Of a stretch of DNA of 64,000 nt, positions 51,206 to 61,962 are shown one piece after another. The notes beneath the pieces are model-generated. The model was not told the DNA's origin. It did no database searches and worked only from the letters and a program-made list of their open reading frames with translations. Origin of the DNA: Eurosta solidaginis (Eukaryota > Arthropoda > Insecta > Diptera > Tephritidae); NCBI RefSeq assembly GCF_040869045.1, contig NC_090321.1:181383596-181447595 (forward strand), written 5' to 3'. Each line of letters opens with the position of its first letter. Position 1 is the first letter of the stretch. The translations under genes were made by a program, and so were the position numbers.

Positions 51206-53100
51206 GTGAATATGTCGTCATCGGATGATGATTTTTTTTTACTTGCAATTACAGCACTTTTATTAAATAATAAAAAAATTAATAAAAATTTATTAAATAA
51301 TAATAAAAGCTTTATATTCCATAATGCTGGTAAACGTTGAAAATTTTCAATACATTTTTATATGAATTGCTGTTCTTCCGCGTACTTGTTCATTTTGAAT
51401 GTCAACACAATCAAACATTTTTGATTTTCATCAACGTGTAGCCAACAAATACGTGTGTCACGAAGCCACCCGACTGCATTAACCCACACAAAATTCAGTC
51501 AATCTCGTTGTTAATCGCCTTTGAAGTTTGTCGCACATATTTTTTATACACTTTGGCAACACCTACCATATTTTTGACATTTTACTTTCTAATGTCATTC
51601 TGACGTTCCGGTTGTGGTGAAAAGCGTTTCGTGTTTATTCGAAAAGTTGAATTTTTTGTCAGTCTACCGGAATTCGTCGCCAAATAAGTTTTTGTTCGTC
51701 AGTGATTTTCTTCGTTCGTTCTTGTTGGATTTTCTTCTTTCACCTTAAAACTTTTTTTTTTAAAGTTTTGAATTCTTTGAAAATAGACAATAATTCCGCG
51801 GATGAGATTTACACGTCATACTTCATTAGGAAGCAAGAAAGCTATTTAAATTGATAAATTCAAACGAAAAGTTTTGTGCGCGTCGTTTTTATTCGTGTAA
51901 AAAAAAGAATAATTAAAATTGAAGGATTCATCCTTAAGAAAAGTGAGTGAACGTGAGCCGATAATAAGCGGCATTTGTCCATAAATCTATAAATCTTGAA
52001 TGCCAATTAACACAACATTTCTCTTGTGAATCTACCTTCGAGTTGAGCTCAAGGTGTTGACGTGATTTTGTGCTGTTGTCGGTAGAAATGTTTTTTTTTG
52101 GTTTGTGTTAGCAAGAAAGTGAGATAGGTTTTGCTTGTTAAAAGGCAATAAAGAAGGAATTTGTGTATTTTAGAAAGTGATTGAGAGTAGACAAATTTAC
52201 CATAAGCTGTAATTTGCGGGTGTATAATAAAATTTGCAAAATATAATATTAGATTGCTTACTATTTCAATTTCTTTAAGTTTCTTTTTATATGAAAACCG
52301 CTCACTGTGTATGTATGTGTGTATGATTCTTACTGCGCTGAAATAGTGGTTGTGTGGAATTTGCAATTTTGGCTGCTGCAAATGCGTGTGCGCAAGCAGT
52401 ACGACTAGTGTGATAAATGCTGATTCTGCTGCTGTTGTTTGCCTCTCTCACGCACGACACACAGTGGCCAAAACGGTGGCGTACACAGCGAGAGTGTGTT
52501 ATCTGAGTCCAACACCCAAAAAAGGGTATAAAAATGTCGATGTGGCCACTGTTCATTGCTGCGAAATTGGCCCCCCTCTATGATTGTTCTACCGCTGCTA
52601 TTCAAAAATCTCTGTTGGCCAAACATCAACATAATCTGCGAGAGGATGCAATATTTTTGTTTGGTTTAATAAATTTTTGCTAACATAGCACTACTAACAT
52701 ACATGCAGATGGATACATTTATGTATGTATGTATGTGTGCCAATCTTTTGTCATCAAAAATTTATTATATTTACAGTTTTATCAAATGAATGCCTCTTTT
52801 ATAAACATTTTCGAGTGATGTAATTTAAAACATGCAAGAAGTCGGTAAAAGGAAAATAGTGCTGAATGGAATGAAATGAAATAAAAAGAAAATTAAGCCC
52901 GCCAAAATTAGAAAAATAGAGCCCGCGGGCGTCATTTCACTGCGCCCATATTCTTCATATATTTTTTTACGCCAGTAAATTCGATTTTAATTTTTTTAAC
53001 CATTTCCTTTATTTTTTCAATTTTATTTTCGATAAACTATTAAATAAAAACAGATTGCTTACTTTCGATTTTAGGTTCGTTCGCTACTGGGTTCAATGAA
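51206..53100. other. Flank right of hAT; possible non-coding exon of a host gene
   Basis: No recognisable protein. About 51600-51940 has features of a fly 5' UTR: a TCAGT initiator-like site at 51659, no TE similarity, and AAAAGTGAGTGAACG (51938-51952) resembling a splice donor. The rest is AT-rich with CATA/TGTA microsatellites. The exon call is weak. Confidence 0.3.
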
Positions 53101-53315
53101 CGAAAACTGCATTCCGAATATACCTACCTGAAATTACTTTGGGGAATATTTTGAATAAGGTGCCACGACTTTCCAATTTTTTTTAAAAATTATCATCCGC
53201 AACTCTAGGAAACTCTTAGTTTATGAAATATAGCGATATCAAAAGACGCGTATTTGCGTCAAGATTCAGAATCCTAAAGCAGAAACTATATTTTTTATCT
53301 CGTTTAAAAGTTATG
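53100..53315 (-). repeat. Family K repeat, abutting LINE-B2
   Basis: TATCAAAAGACGCGTATTTG...AGATTCAGAATCC and TTATCTCGTTTAAAAGTTAT are the reverse complement of 61081-61340. The pair brackets the LINE-B2/B1 nest. Confidence 0.75.
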
Positions 53316-53517
53316 TCCAAGGAAACTTGCCGTTTCAACAGGGGTGGACCATAAGGAAAGGGGTGTTAGAGGCGTTAGTTCCACATTACAATTAAAGAGA
53401 TGGTTGGTGTCATGTCGGGACACATTGCAAGCGGGGCATACATTTTGTATGTCGGGGTTGATTCTGGATAGGTAAGAGTTTAACCTGTTACAGTATCCAG
53501 AACGAAGTTGAGCAAGA
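53316..53517 (-). pseudogene. LINE-B2 ORF2 C-terminus, end piece
   Basis: LAQLRSGYCNRLNSYLSRIN, CPACNVSRHDTNHLFNC and LSLWSTPVETASFLG. It continues the frame interrupted by the S12 insertion. The last residues and the 3' UTR are missing where family K begins. Confidence 0.85.
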
Positions 53518-53965
53518 TTTTTGTTGGTTGTTGCTTGGAAATAATTCCTTGGTTTGTGTTTGCGATTGAGTTTGCTTATATGCGTATGCGTTCGATTCTT
53601 TGCTTTCAAAGTATAAGTGGGATTCAAGGGGTTGTGTAGCGCAATATATAGCTTCTCCAACCCAATTGTCAACCTCACCTTCGAGCGGCGAATCCCGTTT
53701 CACTAACAGACGAGGCTCTGGCGACCCCAAGCTCCTCATGGAACTTGGGGGTGGGCAGGGAGGGATGGCCTGAAGGTTCAAACGTGGCCATATAAATCGT
53801 TCCCGAGATGGTCGGGCCAGCACTTAATGGTGCTGTGTTACCGGAGCGTATCGGATCTGTATCCGACAAAGGACCATCACATCCATAACACTCCCCAAAG
53901 CCTTCGGAGAGTAACCTAATCGCTACAACTACAACAACAACTACAACAATAACAACAACAACAAC
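53518..53965 (+). repeat. S copy S12 with an unrelated 5' extension
   Basis: From about 53625 it is S sequence (TTCAAGGGGTTGTGTAGCGC to the CAA tail, with a short internal deletion). The first 100 bp (GTTGGTTGTTGCTTGG...CTTTCAAAGTATAAGTG) do not match other S copies. The whole lies between a 13-bp duplication AAGTTGAGCAAGA (53505-53517, 53966-53978), so both parts arrived together. It interrupts LINE-B2. Confidence 0.85.
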
Positions 53966-54376
53966 AAGTTGAGCAAGAGTGACACGCGTTTCCCTGGGGA
54001 GTATGCGTTCCTCTCCCGCGAGTTTTGGATACTTTTCTTTAAGTACTGAATTCACCGGGCAATTCCCGGCATAAAGGTCCGACGCCTGTTTATGGAGTTC
54101 ACCAAGGACCTGCTTGTGTTTTTTCGCTTCATACGGCTGGGTTCTCAGGTGCCGTATTTCCTCAAAATGCTTACGGAGATGACTCCTTAAGCCCCTAGCC
54201 GGTGCTGTTTCATCAATCAGATGTCTGTTGGGATGCTCAGGTTTCGGGGTATTCAACAGGAACTGTTTGGTCAGCATCCCATTTCTCTCCCTGATGGGGA
54301 GTATTCTCGCCTCATATACAGATGGTGTTCTGGGAACATAGCCCGTGGCGATTCTGAGAGCAGTATCCTGGCAGGC
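53966..54376 (-). pseudogene. LINE-B2 ORF2 segment between S12 and LINE-B1
   Basis: Reads CQDTALRIATGYVPRTPS, EARILPIRERNGMLTKQFLL and RKHFEEIRHLRTQPYEAKKH to RETRVTLAQL. It joins the RT piece at 58438 across LINE-B1. Confidence 0.85.
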
Positions 54377-54428
54377 TGTTGTTGTTGTTGTTGTAGCAAT
54401 GCTCGCCCCACCTAATAGCCGCGACCGA

Positions 54429-57400
54429 TCACAAATTGTCATCAATATCCTCTAACGGGAGTCCAAGGAAACTTGCCGTTTCAACAGGGGTAGACCATAA
54501 GGAAAGGGGTGTTAGAGGCGTTGGTTCCTCATTACAATTAAAGAGATGGTTGGTGTCATGTGGGGACACATTGCAAGCGGGGCATACATTTTGTATGTCG
54601 GGGTTGATTCTGGATAGGTAAGAGTTTAACCTGTTACAGTATCCAGAACGAAGTTGAGCAAGAGTGACACGCGTTTCCCTGGGGAGTATGCGTTCCTCTT
54701 CCGCGAGTTCTGGATATTTTTCTTCAAGTACTGGATTCACCGGGCAATTCCCGACATAAAGGTCCGACGCCTGTCTATGGAGTTCACCAAGGACCTGCTT
54801 GTGTTTTTTCGCTTCATACGGCTGGGTTCTCAGGTGCCGTATTTCCTCAAAATGCGTACGGAGATGACTCCTTAGGCCCCTAGGCGGTGCTGGTTCGTCA
54901 ATCAGATGTCTGTTGGGATGCCCAGGTTTCTGGGTATTCAACAGAAACTGTTTGGTCAGCATCTCATTTCTCTCCCTAATGGGGAGTATTCTCGCCTCAT
55001 TATGCAGATGGTGTTCTGGGGACATAAGAAGACAGCCCGTGGCGATTCTGAGAGCAGTATTTTGGCAGGCCTGTAGTTTCGTCCAGTGGGTAGTTTTTAG
55101 GCTTGGCGACCATATGGGTGACGCGTAGCACGTAATCGGCTGGCTAATTGCTTTGTATGTGGTCATGAGCGTTTCTTTATCTTTTCCCCAGGTACTGCCA
55201 GCAAGGGATTTGAGGATTTTATTACGGCTCTGAATTCTCGGAACAATTGCGGTTGCGTGCGCACCAAAATGTAGATCCTGATCAAACGTCACACCCAAGA
55301 TTTTAGGGTGTAGGACAGTCGGTAGCGTAATGCCATCGACGTGGATGTTCAATATGGTCGACATTTGGGACGTCCATGTTGTAAATAAGGTCGCGGAAGA
55401 TTTAGTCGGTGACAATGCCAGGTTTCGCGAGGCGAAAAAACTGGAGAGATCAGGGAGATAGCCGTTTACTTTATTGCATAGCTCATCGATCTCTGGGCCT
55501 GGGCCTGTGGCCATTATTGTGCAGTCATCGGCGTAGGAAACGATTGTGACTCCTTCCGGTGGTGAAGGTAGCTTAGGTATGTAGAAATTAAACAAAAGTG
55601 GGGATAGGACACCACCCTGTGCCACCCCTTGTTTAATTCTCCTTGGTTTTGATGTTTCGTTTCTGAATTGCACCGATGCCTGCCGACCACCCAGATAATT
55701 TGCGGTCCACCTTTTAAGACATGGGGGAAGGGTAGACCCTTCCAGGTCTTGCAGTAATGAGCCATGGTTGACCGTATCAAAGGCTTTTGATAGGTCTAGC
55801 GCTACGGGTGCTGTTCTATGGTGGGGGTATTGATTCAAACCGCAATTTATCTGGGTGCTAATGACATTTAGCGCGGAGGTAGTGCTATGGAGTTTTCTGA
55901 AGCCATGCTGATAGGGGCTAGCTGCAAATGTGCTTGGAAATAAGGGAGCAAAATGCCTTCAAGCGTCTTTGCCACTGGCGATAGGAGAGATATCGGACGA
56001 TATGACTCACCTACGTTAGCTGGTTTCCCAGGCTTTAGTAGCGGGACCACCTTGGCCATTTTCCATTTCTCGGCAATGGCAAAGGTGGAGAGAGACAGGT
56101 TGAAGACGTGCGCTAAATATTTGAAACCCTCTTTCCCTAGGTTTTTAAGCATCGGCATGGCTATGCCGTCTGGGCCCACAGCTTTGGATGGTTTAGCGCG
56201 ACCAATGGCGTCCTCAACCTCTCTAGCGGTGATGGTGATTGGTGACGCGCTGAATTTGTGTTTATGTGCGTGTCTATTGGCTCTCCGTCTATCTTTGTCG
56301 CCGTAGGATGCATTATATATTGTCGGCAGAAAGCGCTCGCGCAATTTTCGCATCCGACAGCACCTTATCGCCAAAGGCGATGGAAACTTTGTCTTTGTGC
56401 TTAGTCGGATTCGATAGGGACTTTACGGTGGACCAAAGTTTACCTACACCGGTAGAGAGGTTACAACCTCTTAGGTGCTCTTCCCATTTCGCCCGCTTGT
56501 GTTCGTCCACAAGCAATCTGATGCGCTGGTTTATATCCCTTATTTGGGGGTCGCCTGGATCAAGCTGTCTTATAAGGTCGCGTTCCCTCGCTAAGCTCGC
56601 GGCCTCCGCCGGAAAGTGGGGCCGGATTTCGGGAATTCTCCCGGCGGGAATGAAACGTGCCGAGGCCGATTCAATTACCTTACGGAAGGCACGCTCCCCT
56701 TGGCGGGCATCAGTCGGGATAGGGAGGGCAGCAAAGCTGCTGTCTGTTGCAGATTTATATTCTTCCACTTTCCTTTTTTGAAGTTTATGAAAGTGCGTTT
56801 TTCGGTGACGATGAAGTCGGCGGTACGCTCGAACGAAATAATTATGGGCAGGTGGTCGGATGCCAATGTTACCATCGGCTGCCAGTTGACGCAGTTTACG
56901 AGTTCTGCACTCACGATTGAGATATCTGGCGAGCTATGACAGCTTCCTACCATACGTGTGGGGGCGTCTCCGTTTATTGTGCAGAACGTCGTTTCTTCTA
57001 TTTGATCCGCCAACATCTCACCCCTACTGTCCGCCCGCAAGTTTGAATGCCATAGGTCGTGATGGGCATTGAAATCGCCACGATAATGCGATTGTTGCCA
57101 GTGAGTAACGCCTCGATTTTAGGGCGGTATCCACTGGGGCAACAGGTGACAGGAGGGATGTAGATGTTGATGATTTCTAGATTTGCATCGCCTGACCGGA
57201 CAGATAGGCCTTGACGTTCTAAGACATTGTCCCTGCGGTCGATGCCAGGATCAAATATATTATATTGCACAGAGTGGTGTATAATGAACGCGAGGCCGCC
57301 TCCATTTCCGCTCTCGCGGTCCTTCCTGTGGACATTATACCCAGAGCAGGTCTGTAATGCAGATCTCGCTGTGAGTTTAGTCTCTTGAATCGCAGCAATG

Positions 57401-57489
57401 CGGATGTTGTGCCGCTTCATGAAATTGACTATCTCCGTAATCTTCCCAGTTAGTCCATTACAGTTTAACTGTAGAATTCTGAAGTGCAT
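54429..57489 (-). pseudogene. LINE-B1 ORF2: endonuclease and reverse transcriptase, frameshifted
   Basis: The likely start is the ATG at 57487-57489 (MHFRILQLNCNGLTGKITEI), overlapping the ORF1 end by 25 bp in another frame. Endonuclease: AAIQETKLTARSALQT, then a frameshift near 57075 at the expected GDFN-like block, SRGEMLADQIEETTFCT and ASDHLPIIISF. Further shifts lie near 56750, 56340 and 55850. RT: ALDLSKAFDTVNH, GVAQGGVLSPLLFNFY, catalytic YADD (55521-55540 region) and CPACNVSPHDTNHLFNC at the C-terminus. The last 469 residues are open (54429-55838). No RNase H. Confidence 0.87.
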
Positions 57490-58412
57490 GAGGGGTGACG
57501 CCGCCACTCTAGGGGTAAGTGACGGGTGACCACGCCTAGGTTGTGGAAGGCCAGGACGCAATTGCTGTTGTGGCCTTGGACTGGGCGCCCTTGGGCAAGC
57601 ATTGGGGTACCCGGATGATTTGGGTTTGCGACCTGGCAACATGGCGCGATGAAACCCGTCGAGGGGTTGCCGTCGCGGAGACCAGAACATCTAGGAAAGT
57701 GGCACCACCCAAGGCAGGAGCTGCATTGAGCGGATTTCGCAAACCTGTATATTCTGTGTTGGCAGACGGTGCAAACGGAGGTAGGGACTAAGAGTCTGTT
57801 TCCCTGACCTGCACGATTGCTGTCAGAAAAGAGGGGGGGGGGGGGGGGAGGAAGACGGGGGCAGGGGCTGATGCTCAGCATTGCTACCAGCTCTACTACG
57901 AAGGTAGTAGTTATGAGTGGTATCAGCTGTTTGAGTTGTTGGCGCCGTGGGGCGCGAGCAGCAGCGGGTACTTGTTGTGGCTTGCTGAGCAGCGAGGCTG
58001 CTGGAAGGTAGTGGGGGGCGCTTAGGCGTAGACTACGGGACGCCCTTGGGCGTGAGCAGCAAGGAGCCACAAAAGATTTATAAAAGTTACGTGGACGTCG
58101 GGTTTTGGGATCAAGCCCAGAACAACCTGTCCGATGCAACCATCCCTTGCACGAGACGCACTGAACAGAGTATGACCGTCCTAAAAAGATTCTTTTCTGG
58201 CAAATGCAGCAAAACCATTTCTCAGGACCGGGGTCAGGAGACGGACCCGGATTGGGTTCGATACCTTCCCGGAGTAAGAGAATATGTAGCAGTCCTGCTG
58301 CAAGGAGCTGCTGGGAGGATGACAATTTGTGGGAGGGACGAAACAAATTAAATGGGGTCACACTGAAATGACAGTCCTTGGTCGGGAAAAATCCCGAGTC
58401 GCTCCGGTACAT
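57465..58412 (-). CDS. LINE-B1 ORF1, 315 residues: 2A-like peptide and two PHD-type fingers
   Basis: Start ATG at 58412 (MYRSDSGFFPTKDCHF) lies about 25 bp from the element 5' end. Residues 36-57 are a leucine-rich stretch followed by GIEPNPGP, a 2A-like motif. A first PHD-type finger spans about 67-110 (CCICQKRIFLGRSYSVQC, CKGWLHRTGCSGLD, APCC) and a second about 210-260 (CTVCQHRIYRFAKSAQC, CLGWCHFPRCSGL, APCC). The middle is proline- and leucine-rich and includes a run encoded by 16 C/G bases (57833-57848), so the frame there may be affected by length errors. PHD-bearing ORF1 proteins occur in CR1-group LINEs. Function beyond RNA or protein binding is unknown. Confidence 0.85.
   Translation of the reverse strand: MYRSDSGFFPTKDCHFSVTPFNLFRPSHKLSSSQQLLAAGLLHILLLREGIEPNPGPSPDPGPEKWFCCICQKRIFLGRSYSVQCVSCKGWLHRTGCSGLDPKTRRPRNFYKSFVAPCCSRPRASRSLRLSAPHYLPAASLLSKPQQVPAAARAPRRQQLKQLIPLITTTFVVELVAMLSISPCPRLPPPPPPLFSDSNRAGQGNRLLVPTSVCTVCQHRIYRFAKSAQCSSCLGWCHFPRCSGLRDGNPSTGFIAPCCQVANPNHPGTPMLAQGRPVQGHNSNCVLAFHNLGVVTRHLPLEWRRHPSCTSEFYS
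58242..58265 (-). other. 2A-like ribosome-skipping motif (GIEPNPGP) in LINE-B1 ORF1
   Basis: Residues 50-57. The 2A consensus is D/G-V/I-E-x-N-P-G-P with a hydrophobic run upstream; here LLHILLLRE precedes it. Known 2A sequences make the ribosome skip the last Gly-Pro bond, releasing an upstream peptide. Here that would be a roughly 56-residue leader. Function is inferred, not shown. Confidence 0.72.
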
Positions 58413-58437
58413 AGAACCGACTGCCTTGGGAAGCGCC

Positions 58438-60992
58438 GGCCTGTAGTTTCTTCCAGTGGGTAATTTTTAGGCTTGGCGACCATATGGGTGACGCGTAGCA
58501 CGTACTCGGCTGGCTAATTGCTTTGTATGTCGTCATGCGCGTTTCTTTATCTCTTTCCCAGGTACTGCCAGCGAGGGATTTGAGGATTTTGTTACGGCTA
58601 TGGATTGTCGGAACAATTGCGGTTGCGTGCTCACCAAAATGTAGATCCTGATCAAACGTCACACCCAAGATTTTGGGGTGTAAGACAGTTGGTAGCGTAG
58701 TGCCATCGACGTGGATGTTCAAAATGGTCGACATTTGGGACGTCCAATATTTGGTGATAATGCCAGGTTTCGCGAGGCGAAAAAACTGGAGAGATCAGGG
58801 AGGTAGCCGTTTATTTTATTGCATAGCGCATCGATCTTTGGGCCTGGGCCTGTGGCCATTATTGCGCAGTCATCGGCGTAGGAAACGATTGTGACTCCTT
58901 CCGGTGGTGAAGGTAGCTTAGATATGTAGAAATTAATCAAAAGTGGGGATAGGACACCACCCTGTGGCACCCCTTGTTTAATTCTCCTTGGTTTTGATGT
59001 TTCGTTTCTGAATTGCACCGATGCCTGCCGACCACCCAGATAATTTGCGGTCCACCTTTTAAGACATGGGGAAAGGTAGACCCTTCCAGGTCTTGCAGTA
59101 ACGAGCCATGGTTGACCGTATCAAAAGCTTTTGATAGGTCTAGCGCTACGAGTACTGTTCTATGGTGGGGGTATTGATTTAAACCGCAATTTATCTGGGT
59201 GCTAATGGCATTTAGCGCGGTGGTAGTGCTATGGAGTTTTCTGAAGCCATGCTGATGAGAGGCTAGCTGCAAATTTGCTTGGAAATAAGGGAGCAAAATG
59301 GCTTCAAGCGTCTTTGCCACTGGCGATAGGAGAGATATCGGACGATACGACTCACCTATGGTGGCTGGTTTCGCAGGCTTTAGTAGCGGGACCACCTTGG
59401 CCATTTTCCATTTCTCGGGTATGACAAAGGTGGAAAGAGACAGGTTGAAGACATGCGCTAAATATTTGAAACCCTCTTTCCCTAGGCTTTTAAGCATCGG
59501 CATGGCTATGCCGTCTGGGACACTGCTTTGGATGGTTTAGCGCGACCAATGGCGTCCTCAACCTCTTTAGCGGTGATGGTGATTGGTGACGCGCTGAATT
59601 TGTGTTTATGTGCCTGTCTATTGGCTCTCCGTCTATCTTTGTCGACCGTAGGATGCATTATATATTGTCGGCAGAAAGCGCTCGCGCATTTTTTCGCATC
59701 CGACAGCACTTTGTAGCCAAAGGCGATCTAAACTTTGTCTTTGTGCTTAGTCGGATTCGATAGGGACTTTACGGTGGACCAAAGTTTACCCACACCGGTA
59801 GAGAGGTTACAACCTCTTAGGTGGTCCTCCCATTTCGCCCGCTTGTGTTCGTCCACAAGCAATCTGATGCGTTGGTTTATATCCCTTATTTGGGGGTCGC
59901 CTGGATCAAGCTGTCTTATAAGGTCACGTTCTCTCGCTAAGTTTGCGGCCTCCGCCGGAAAGTGGGGCCGGATTTCGGGAATTCTCCAGGCGGGAATGAA
60001 ACGTGCCGAGGCGGATTCAATGACCTTACGGAGGGCACGCTCCCCTTGGCGGGCATCAGTCGGGATAGGGAGGGCAGCAAAGCGATTGTCTGTAAAGGAT
60101 TTATATTCTTCCCACTTTCCTTTTTTGAAGTTTATGAAAGTGCGTTTTTCGGTGACGATGACGTCGGCGGTACGCTCGAGCGAAATAAGAATGGGCAGGT
60201 GGTCAGATGCCAATGTTACCATCGGCTGCCAGTTGACGCAGTTTACGAGTTCTGCGCTCACGATTGAGATATCTGGCGAACTGTGACAACTTCCTACCAT
60301 ACGTGTGGGGGCGTCTCCGTTTATTGTGCAGAACGTCGTTTCTTCTATTTGATCCGCCAACATCTCACCCTACTGTCCGCCCGCATGTTTGAATGCCAAA
60401 GATCATGATGGGCATTGAAATCGCCTAAGATAATGCGATTGTTGCCAGTGAGTAAGGCTCTGATATTAGGGCGGTATCCACTGGGGCAACAGGTGGCAGG
60501 AGGGATGTAGATGTTGATGATTCCAGGTTTGCATCGCCTGACCGGACAGATAGGCCTTGACGTTCTAAGACATTGTCCCTGCGGTCGATGCCAGGATCAA
60601 ATATATAATATTGCACAGAGTGGTGTATGATAAACGCGGGGCCGTCTCCATTTCCGCTCTCGCGGTCTTTCCTGTGGACGTTATACCCAGAGCAGGTCTG
60701 CAATGCAGATCTTGCTGTGAGTTTAGTCTCTTGAATCGCAGCAATGCGGATGTTGTGCCGCTTCATGAAATCGACTATCTCCGTAATCTTCCCAGTTAGT
60801 CCATTACAGTTTAACTGCAGAATTCTGAAGTGCATAAGGGGAGACGCCGCCACTCTGGGGATAAGTGACGGGTGACTACGCCTGGGTTGTGGAAGGCCAG
60901 GACGCAATTGCTGTTGTGGCCCTGGGACTGGGCGTCCCTGGGCAAGCATTGGGGTACCCGGATGATTTGGGTTTGCGACCTGGCAACATGGC
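58438..60992 (-). pseudogene. LINE-B2: ORF1 end, endonuclease and RT N-terminal part
   Basis: Minus strand from a 5' truncation in ORF1 (about 60992, GTTGCCAGGTCGCAAACCC) through the ORF2 start (MHFRILQLNCNGLTGKITEI near 60839), endonuclease (60425-60949, then 59728-60363 after shifts), and RT (58937-59503, 58719-59018, with YADDC near 58870) down to HWKKLQA at 58438. LINE-B1 is inserted there. A gap in the RT near 58745 removes the segment equivalent to LSPTKSSATLFTTWTSQM. Several one-base shifts. A dead copy older than LINE-B1. Confidence 0.87.
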
Positions 60993-61080
60993 GACTTGGC
61001 AACTATTCACCACCTTCATATGTTTTCGTTTGTTTAATTGCAACAACGAAAAAAGCGACAATAGTACCGACGGGTTTTCC

Positions 61081-61560
61081 GCGAATAACTTTTAAACGAG
61101 ATAAAAAGAATAGTTTCTGCTTTGGGATTCTGAATCTTGACGCAAATACGCGTCTTTTGATAGTGCTATCGACATGTGCGACCCGAATTTTAAGTGCAGG
61201 GGTTAAGTTGAAATTTTACTAAATTTGGAAATTAAAAAGGTTATATTTCATAAACTAAGAGTTTCCTAGAGCTGCGGAATTTTAGGACTCCCTCTTCCCC
61301 TACAATTCAACAAAAGTTGGAAAATCGCGGCACCTTATTCAAAATATTCCCCCAAACAGGATGTGATTTATGCGCTTAAAAGATTGGAAATGTGCGGAAA
61401 TAATATGTACAAGACGGACTAGTTTTTCGCGCATAACTTATAAACGGGTAAAAACAGTTGACTTCCGCTTTCGGATTCTTAGTCTAGACGTGAATACGCG
61501 TCTTTTGATACCTCACTCGAGAAAAAGGCCCAAATTTCGGTGGGTACCATAAACTGCACA
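61081..61560 (+). repeat. Family K repeats, two units
   Basis: 61081-61340 is the inverse of 53100-53310 with an extra 70 bp after TTTTGATAGTGCTATCGACA. 61430-61560 is a second unit (TAACTTATAAACGGG...ACGCGTCTTTTGATACC...GGTGGGTACC) matching 11533-11630. No protein recognised. Confidence 0.7.
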
Positions 61561-61566
61561 ATTACC

Positions 61567-61962
61567 GAATATACCCGTGGTAGGTATGCCTGTCGTAAGA
61601 GGCGACTAAAATACCAGATTCAAGGGGCTGTGTAGCGCAACCCTGCAGGTTGCCAGTGCAATATATAGCTTCTCCAAACCCAATTGTCAACTTCACCTAT
61701 CCGCGGCGAATCCTGTTTCACTAACAGACGAGGCTCTGGCGACCCCAAGCTCCTCATGAAACTTGGGGGTGGGGAGGGAGGGAATGGCCTGAAGGTTTAA
61801 TGTGGCCACATAAATCGTTCTCGAGATGGTCGGGCTAGCGCCTTAATGGTGCTGTGTTACCGGAGCGTACCGGATCTGTATCCGGCAAAGGACCTTCACA
61901 TCGATAACACTCCCCAAAGCCTTCGGGAAGCAACCTTATCACTACAACAACAACAACAACAA
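61567..61962 (+). repeat. S copy S8, slightly 5' truncated
   Basis: GAATATACCCGTGGTAGG to the CAA tail, abutting the LINE-B8 3' region (GGGAGTCCAAGGAAAC). Confidence 0.88.

Larger units (their letters stand above)
42630..51519. repeat. 30-bp perfect inverted repeat enclosing the hAT element
   Basis: GGCGATTAACAACGAGATTG and the following ACTGAATTTT (42630-42659) is the exact reverse complement of 51490-51519. Discounting the hAT insertion the arms would be about 370 bp apart. This could be an older element into which hAT inserted. Confidence 0.7.
54377..58437 (-). mobile_element. LINE-B1, near full length (4.06 kb), nested in LINE-B2
   Basis: Minus strand: a short leader (GCGCTTCCCAAGGCAGTCGG), ORF1 from 58412, ORF2 from about 57489, and 3' end CGGCTATTAGGTGGGGCG...TGCTACAAC with tail at 54377-54394. 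LINE-B2 resumes on both sides (CTACAGGCC before, GCCTGCCAGG after), so LINE-B1 inserted into it with only about 3 bp duplicated. The same 5' start is seen in the 1431-1569 insert, which supports it as the true 5' end. Confidence 0.9.

Noticed and set aside
59735..60286. Plus-strand frames of 100-180 residues over the LINE-B copies (also 55953-56781 and 8123-9136 minus)
   Set aside because: These are antisense shadows of the LINE-B reverse transcriptase. They recur in each copy only because the sense strand is conserved.
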